A DNA stretch of 18,188 nucleotides from Oscillospiraceae bacterium (GTDB taxonomy: Bacteria; Bacillota; Clostridia; Oscillospirales; Ruminococcaceae). Position numbers and translations under genes: made by a program. The DNA lies in contig CAAGDT010000028.1 of NCBI GenBank assembly GCA_900768675.1, forward strand, positions 1 through 18,188. Direction: 5' to 3'. The notes under the pieces are model-generated. The model did no database searches. It was given only the letters and a program-made list of their open reading frames with translations, and was not told the origin of the DNA. This document shows, piece after piece, positions 14,356-18,188 of the stretch; position 1 is the stretch's first letter, and each line of letters begins with the position of its first letter.

Positions 14356-15612
14356 CTGTACTGTTATTTCCACTTCTTCACCTGTTACTAAGTTTACAAG
14401 GAAAACTCCTGCTTTGTCCTTGATTGTAATGTACTCGCCATTTATAAAGTATGGGAATCCGCTTTCAAGCTGCTGCTCGGAGGTATATATAAGCTCGCCG
14501 TAATTCTTTGCGTATTCCTCCTCGCTTTCAGCAAAGTCCTTGAAGTTTTCGGGAAGAACAAATTTATAGATTTCGGAACATTTATCGCTGTTCCTGATAA
14601 TTTTATACTGATAGCCGCCCTTTAAATCATAGAAATCAGTTCCGCTGTGAATTGTATTTTTAAACATATCAATCGACATGTCAGAAACCTTTTCACCTGT
14701 TTCTATATCAAAAATTCCGCTACCAAGGTAATATTTTCCGTAAATATAATTACCGCCGCTTTTAAGGAAACTATAAACTTCATTATCAAGCTTTTCGGCA
14801 ACTCCCGAGCTCATGTCAACTGCATAATATTCTTCTCCATTTATGCCGGATACCCATATATATAAAGTATCTTTATATATAACGCTTAAGTTAAATTTAC
14901 TTAACTCTTCTGATTTACCGTGTCCGATATCCCGTGTTACTGTTATTTGTCTGGCTTCTGATAAATCGGGGGAAATAACGTAAACCTGATTTTTATTTAC
15001 TCGGACTACAAAGCTTCCGTCATCCATTATTCTGTACTCATTCAACTCGCTGTAACCGGGACAATTTTCATCAAAAGAAAAGGTTTCCAATAACTTATTA
15101 CCATTTAAGTCATAACAGCTTAAATCCTTTATATTATTATAGTAATTATCCAAGGAAAAAACATAGAATTTCCCGTCATAAATTTTTTTCCAGTATTCAT
15201 ACTTATCAATAAAAACAGAAACAATCGCTTCATTTTTTGCGGCATCAAATCTCATATAACCTAGATTTATGCCACCATACTGAACAGCATTTGCGTGAAG
15301 CACGCCGTCAATAATAGCATACTGGTCGTCCCTGCTGTCATACTCCTCGCAAAGCATATCCCAGTAAGCCGTATCCGCAACAGGACCTTCCGGCTCTGCG
15401 GTTGTTACCTCGGTGGTGGTTTCGGCGGTAGTTTCTGCCGTGGTTTCAGCCGTAGCTTCTTCGGGTTTTTCGGTCTTTTCCGTCTCTTCTTTTTCTGCGG
15501 CTGTTGTGGTTTTCTGCTTTTCGGCTTCGGGGGCGGCTGTTTTCGTGGTGCCGCAGGCTGACATTGATAGAACAGCGGCAAATGCAATTAAAAGGGATAA
15601 AACTCGTTTCAT
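14353..15612 (-). CDS. Lipoprotein of unknown function, likely beta-propeller-like
   Basis: A 419-residue exported protein not recognised by family. A signal peptide (MKRVLSLLIAFAAVL) leads to the lipobox SMSAC with C20. A Glu/Lys/Thr-rich linker to about residue 75 includes three AETT units and would act as a cell-wall spacer. The rest is rich in Tyr, Asp, Gly and short strand-like segments such as YDGKFYVFSLD, YKDTLYIWVSG, GNYIYGKYYLG and FPYFINGEYITI. Their spacing suggests repeated blades of a propeller; this is inference from pattern only. AGGAGAG precedes the ATG. It is divergent from the XRE regulator, whose likely operators overlap its -35 box, so the regulator probably controls it. 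Confidence 0.78.
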   Translation of the reverse strand: MKRVLSLLIAFAAVLSMSACGTTKTAAPEAEKQKTTTAAEKEETEKTEKPEEATAETTAETTAETTTEVTTAEPEGPVADTAYWDMLCEEYDSRDDQYAIIDGVLHANAVQYGGINLGYMRFDAAKNEAIVSVFIDKYEYWKKIYDGKFYVFSLDNYYNNIKDLSCYDLNGNKLLETFSFDENCPGYSELNEYRIMDDGSFVVRVNKNQVYVISPDLSEARQITVTRDIGHGKSEELSKFNLSVIYKDTLYIWVSGINGEEYYAVDMSSGVAEKLDNEVYSFLKSGGNYIYGKYYLGSGIFDIETGEKVSDMSIDMFKNTIHSGTDFYDLKGGYQYKIIRNSDKCSEIYKFVLPENFKDFAESEEEYAKNYGELIYTSEQQLESGFPYFINGEYITIKDKAGVFLVNLVTGEEVEITVQ

Positions 15613-15667
15613 TTTTCTACTCTCCTAAAAATTGTCTGTGGATTTTACAAAATCCGAACTATTATGA

Positions 15668-15696
15668 ATTATAGCACAATATATAGCTGTTAGCAA
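15668..15696 (-). promoter_or_regulatory. Promoter of the lipoprotein gene
   Basis: On the minus strand TTGCTA (15691-15696) and TATAAT (15668-15673) have a 17-bp spacer. The -35 lies inside the first operator-like repeat. Confidence 0.78.
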
Positions 15697-15746
15697 TAGT
15701 AAATATAGCTAAAAGATAGTATGAATTTGTAGCTGATAGCTATATA
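15684..15746. promoter_or_regulatory. Three tandem operator-like repeats in the divergent promoter region
   Basis: TAGCTGTTAGCAATA (15684-15698), TAGCTAAAAGATAGTA (15706-15721) and TAGCTGATAGCTATATA (15730-15746) share the pattern TAGCT-n2-3-TAGC/ATAG. Starts are 22 and 24 bp apart, about two helical turns. They lie between the divergent lipoprotein and XRE genes, so XRE binding and autoregulation is the natural reading. Confidence 0.6.
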
Positions 15747-15783
15747 CTATGTATATCAGAGTATTTTTCGGGGCGGTATTTTT

Positions 15784-16092
15784 ATGGAATTAATTGAAAT
15801 CGGAAGCAGAATTAAGGCACAGCGGAGAAAAATGGGGATTTCCCAGGAAAAGCTTGCGGAGATTGTTTATGTAACTCCCCACTATATCTACGAGATAGAG
15901 CGGGGACTGAAGGCGATGTCACTTGAAACCCTTATAAACCTGTGCGCTGCCCTCGACCTGTCAGCGGATTATATACTTTTCGGCGAAAAGCAAGCCTCCC
16001 CTTCCCTTTCGGAGCAGCTCTCTTCGCTTAGCGAGGAGCGGCGGTTAAAGGCAGAAAGCGCCTTTAAAGCAATACTGCCCTATATAAATTAA
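15784..16092 (+). CDS. XRE-family transcriptional regulator
   Basis: A 102-residue DNA-binding protein. Residues 6-63 form an HTH_3 (Cro/C1-type) domain: IGSRIKAQRRKMGISQEKLA, a recognition region around VTPHYIYEIERG, then LETLINLCAALDLSADYILFG. The last ~35 residues form a short helical tail, probably for dimerisation, with no ligand or peptidase domain. A GGGGCGG lies at usable distance before the ATG. The upstream 170 bp carry the operator-like repeats and the divergent lipoprotein promoter, so autoregulation and control of the neighbour are likely. A strong terminator ends the gene at 16119-16167. Confidence 0.9.
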   Translation: MELIEIGSRIKAQRRKMGISQEKLAEIVYVTPHYIYEIERGLKAMSLETLINLCAALDLSADYILFGEKQASPSLSEQLSSLSEERRLKAESAFKAILPYIN

Positions 16093-16118
16093 GAGAGTAT
16101 TCGTATTCAGAATTTTTC

Positions 16119-16167
16119 GGAGCAAATGCCCAAAAAACAAAGGTTTTGGGGATTTGCTCCTTTTTTT
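16119..16167 (+). terminator. Strong intrinsic terminator after the XRE gene
   Basis: Arms of 17 bp (16119-16135 with 16144-16160) pair with a single mismatch around an 8-nt loop and are followed by seven T (16161-16167). Confidence 0.92.
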
Positions 16168-16210
16168 CGGGCAGAACGTGACATTTCGGGGCTTTCGATT
16201 GTGTTATAAG

Positions 16211-16225
16211 TGAAAGGACCTTTCA
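16211..16225. promoter_or_regulatory. Perfect palindrome just before the sigma gene ribosome binding site
   Basis: TGAAAGGACCTTTCA has perfect 7-bp arms around one central base. It ends 4 bp before AAGGAGG and could hide that site in RNA or bind a protein. A GTGACA at about 16179 and GTTATA at about 16203 give a loose promoter upstream. Confidence 0.4.
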
Positions 16226-16241
16226 TCAAAGGAGGAACGGC

Positions 16242-16732
16242 ATGAGTGAAGCGGAATTTGAAAGGCTTATCGGGCTTTACAGCGGAACGGTTTACCGCAC
16301 CGCCTACTGCCGCACGGGTAATGCCGCAGACGCAGAGGACATTATGCAGGAGGCTTTTCTGCGGCTTTACACTTCAAAGCTTGCCTTTGAAAACGACGAG
16401 CATATAAAGCATGGCTTATCAAGACTGCGGCGAATCTGGGGAAAAACCTTATAAAATCGGGCTGGTACAGGTTTTCTGAGCCGATTACGGCACAGACAGA
16501 GGAAAGACCTGCAAAGGAAACCGAAAACCCGGAGGAAGGGATACTGCCCCTAATATTAAAGCTGAAGCCTAAAAACCGACTGGCACTCTATATGCACTAC
16601 TACGAGGGATACTCGGTAAGGGAAATAGCGTCAGTTCTCGGCGAAAAGGAAAGCGCCGTAACCTCACGGCTTTTACGGGCGCGAAAACAGCTTAAGGCGC
16701 TTATAATCAAGGAGGGTATTTATGAACTATAA
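16242..16732 (+). pseudogene. ECF-type RNA polymerase sigma factor, broken by a -1 frameshift
   Basis: Reading from the ATG (AAAGGAGG upstream) gives sigma region 2: LIGLYSGTVYRTAYCRTGNA, then DAEDIMQEAFLRLY, but the frame stops at 16454. The other frame continues without a stop from 16409 to TAA at 16730-16732. It encodes the rest of region 2 (AWLIKTAANLGKNLIKS) and a complete region 4 (PKNRLALYMHYYEGYSVREI, then ASVLGEKESAVTSRLLRARKQLK). Joined, the product would be a normal ~163-residue ECF factor. One base, probably a G after ATAAAG (IKAWL expected, IKHGL found), is missing. The restored frame overlaps the partner gene start by 11 bp, the usual coupled arrangement. It is either a real mutation or a sequencing error. 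Confidence 0.88.
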
Positions 16733-17951
16733 AAAGCTTTTTGAACAGTCTTTTAAAAGCGTTGTTCCTTCTAAAGACAGCAAGGCTATTATGAAAAGCG
16801 TGATTGAAAGGACGGAAAGAACGGATATGGAAAATACGAAGAAAAAAGGGATAAGAAAGCCTTTTGTTGCAGTTGCGGCAGCTGCGGCGGCGGTTGCTCT
16901 TGGGATAACGGGGGCTGCGGCAGCGGGAATTATCAACTTCAACGATATTTTCAGGAATGAAATAAAAACCGAAATTGAAGACTCCTATCTGCTTATGAGC
17001 AGGACGGAAAACGTTGAAGCTTACGTTTCCGACGAGGACTACAACGTAAATCTCCTCGGCGTTACCGGCGGAAACGACGTGGCTATAATGAGTATCGAAA
17101 TAAGCCGTAAGGACGGAAAGCCTGTTACGGATTACTTTGTGAACAGAAACGATGATTCAACTATGACGGGTATTATTTCTGCTGAGTGCAAATGGGATAA
17201 CCCCGACGCAGAAAGGCGCCAGTCCTGCAAGGTATGGGTTAACGAGGAGGGAAATATATCGGTTAACATTGAGCTTGCCGTTGAATTCGACTATATCGAA
17301 TATACAAGTCTTGCAGGAAAAAACATAACGGTTAATGGCGACGGCTTTTATCCCGCCGAAGACTTTTACAACTATCTTGACGAAATCGGGGCAAAGTATC
17401 GGGTAGATGGCATTGGTGCTGTGGAATGTGTACAATACGAGGACGGAACTCCCGCTGATGTTTCATCTGTTGCAAGTCTGCCAATTGAATGGGGCATAAG
17501 CTTTGACTACTATCCTTCTGAAAAATCATCGGCTAAGCTCTTAATGAAGGAAGAAGACAAGAATAGTACTGTTACCTTCAGAAAAAAACAGATGCACTAT
17601 ATAGACCCGGATTATCCCGAAATAATCGAGTACAGTCTTGAGATTACTGATATTCAGGTAGGCAGCACAAACGCATTTATTGATATTATCGAATATAATG
17701 ACAGTAAACAGAAATTCCCTGCTTACAGCTTCCCGGACAATGAAATATGCATTATCACAAAAGGCGGGGAGAAGATAGAAATGGCTTCTGACGGCGGAAT
17801 TGCGAAAGCCAACACCGAACATCAGATTTCAAGAGAAAAGCTGGTATATTACAGCGAATCCCCCGAACAGGGAGGATGGAGCAGGCTTGCTATTGATGTA
17901 AGCGAGATTGCGGCAATTTCAATTAACGGTGAGATTTTTGAGCTGGAGTAA
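16722..17951 (+). CDS. Membrane-anchored anti-sigma-like protein, DUF4179-type
   Basis: A 409-residue protein, partner of the ECF gene. Residues 1-46 are a basic cytosolic tail (KKLFEQSFKSVVPSKDSKAI) suited to hold a sigma factor. Residues about 47-71 are one Ala/Val/Gly-rich membrane helix (FVAVAAAAAAVALGITGAAA). The outside part of ~335 residues is acidic and strand-rich. This is the layout of DUF4179-type anti-sigma proteins of Clostridia. GGAGGG precedes the ATG, which lies inside the restored end of the sigma gene, so translation would be coupled to it. The frame is intact although the sigma gene is not. The start at 16722 is preferred because of the ribosome site and the conserved MNYKKLFEQ opening. 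Confidence 0.82.
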   Translation: MNYKKLFEQSFKSVVPSKDSKAIMKSVIERTERTDMENTKKKGIRKPFVAVAAAAAAVALGITGAAAAGIINFNDIFRNEIKTEIEDSYLLMSRTENVEAYVSDEDYNVNLLGVTGGNDVAIMSIEISRKDGKPVTDYFVNRNDDSTMTGIISAECKWDNPDAERRQSCKVWVNEEGNISVNIELAVEFDYIEYTSLAGKNITVNGDGFYPAEDFYNYLDEIGAKYRVDGIGAVECVQYEDGTPADVSSVASLPIEWGISFDYYPSEKSSAKLLMKEEDKNSTVTFRKKQMHYIDPDYPEIIEYSLEITDIQVGSTNAFIDIIEYNDSKQKFPAYSFPDNEICIITKGGEKIEMASDGGIAKANTEHQISREKLVYYSESPEQGGWSRLAIDVSEIAAISINGEIFELE

Positions 17952-17965
17952 CGAATAAGTGCGAG

Positions 17966-18005
17966 AAGCGCCCTATGGAAAATTCCATAGGGCGCTTGGT
18001 TTTTG
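17966..18005 (+). terminator. Intrinsic terminator of the sigma/anti-sigma operon
   Basis: A perfect 15-bp stem (17966-17980 with 17983-17997, tight A-rich loop) is followed by GG and five to seven T. Confidence 0.9.
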
Positions 18006-18021
18006 AAAGCGCTTGTGGGGC

Positions 18022-18188
18022 GGCTGCCGTAGGCAGCTGACAAAGTGCGCCCGCAGGGCGCACAATCCTGCGGCGAAGCCGCACAGTGCGCACGCAGGGC
18101 GCACAATTCCTGCGGCGAAGCCGCACAAGCGCCCGCAGGGCGCACAATTCCTGCGGCGAAGCCGCACAAGCGCCCGCAGGGCGCACAA
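18022..18188. repeat. Tandem 41-bp array of GC-rich triloop hairpins, continuing past the window
   Basis: CGCAGGGCGCACAA recurs at 18052, 18093, 18134 and 18175, exactly 41 bp apart, giving three full units and a fourth cut by the window end. Each unit holds two small hairpins: GCGCCC-GCA-GGGCGC (with variants) and TGCGGC-GAA-GCCGCA. A related hairpin GCTGCC-GTA-GGCAGC at 18023-18037 opens the array. Minus-strand open frames through it simply reflect the 41-bp repeat and are not treated as genes. Confidence 0.9.

Noticed and set aside
16404..16414. Programmed -1 frameshift in the sigma gene
   Set aside because: The local sequence ATATAAAGCATGG has no good tandem slippery pair, and no strong stimulatory hairpin was seen just downstream; a deletion or read error is simpler.
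17849..18188. Three minus-strand open frames of 71-106 residues with repeating Cys/Pro/Ala/Arg peptides
   Set aside because: The peptides are the 41-bp DNA repeat read in different frames; two also run antisense through the terminator and the anti-sigma gene.
18044..18188. Possible CRISPR array
   Set aside because: Units are contiguous 41-bp tandem copies without unique spacers, and no cas gene is present.

Overview
The window reads as chromosome of a low-to-medium GC Gram-positive gut-type Clostridia, most like a Ruminococcus/Oscillospiraceae relative (inference). Supporting signs are several textbook sigma-A promoters with 17-bp spacers, AGGAGG-type ribosome binding sites, lipoproteins with a Cys lipobox followed by Thr-rich linkers, an ECF sigma factor with a membrane-anchored partner, and FecCD, NSS and ArsB/NhaD-type transporters. 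No tRNA, rRNA, CRISPR array or phage gene was seen.

Left part (1-5500). A FecCD-type ABC permease (minus, cut by the window edge) sits behind a cobalamin riboswitch with its own promoter and intrinsic terminator, so it is probably a corrinoid importer. Next come a tiny ferritin-like protein (minus), then a two-gene plus-strand operon of an ArsB/NhaD-type ion transporter and a cytidylate-kinase-like protein behind a good promoter with a palindrome at the start site. A c-di-GMP phosphodiesterase (degenerate GGDEF plus intact EAL) follows with its own promoter and terminator.

Middle (5500-11300). All genes are on the minus strand: an orphan solute-binding lipoprotein, a D-2-hydroxyacid (D-lactate type) dehydrogenase, and a translationally coupled trio of HD hydrolase, P-loop kinase and Na+-coupled NSS-family transporter. 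The block 7524-11028 is bracketed by two copies, in opposite orientation, of one palindromic dispersed repeat (107 and 175 bp). A different 172-bp MITE-like element with terminal inverted repeats and a 4-bp direct repeat abuts the left copy.

Right part (11300-18188). A yybP-ykoY (Mn2+) riboswitch with a consensus promoter and terminator precedes a P2-type cation ATPase, most likely a Mn2+/Ca2+ exporter. Downstream are a folded inverted-repeat element, an unknown lipoprotein (minus) divergent from an XRE regulator with three operator-like repeats between them, an ECF sigma gene broken by a one-base deletion, its intact membrane partner, a strong terminator, and a 41-bp tandem array of small GC-rich hairpins running off the end.

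The strongest new material is the non-coding structure: the A/B repeat pair that could invert a four-gene block, the 14.2 kb folded element, the hairpin array, the operator array and the frameshifted sigma gene. No unambiguous new multi-protein system is present; the HD/kinase/NSS operon is the most unusual gene grouping.
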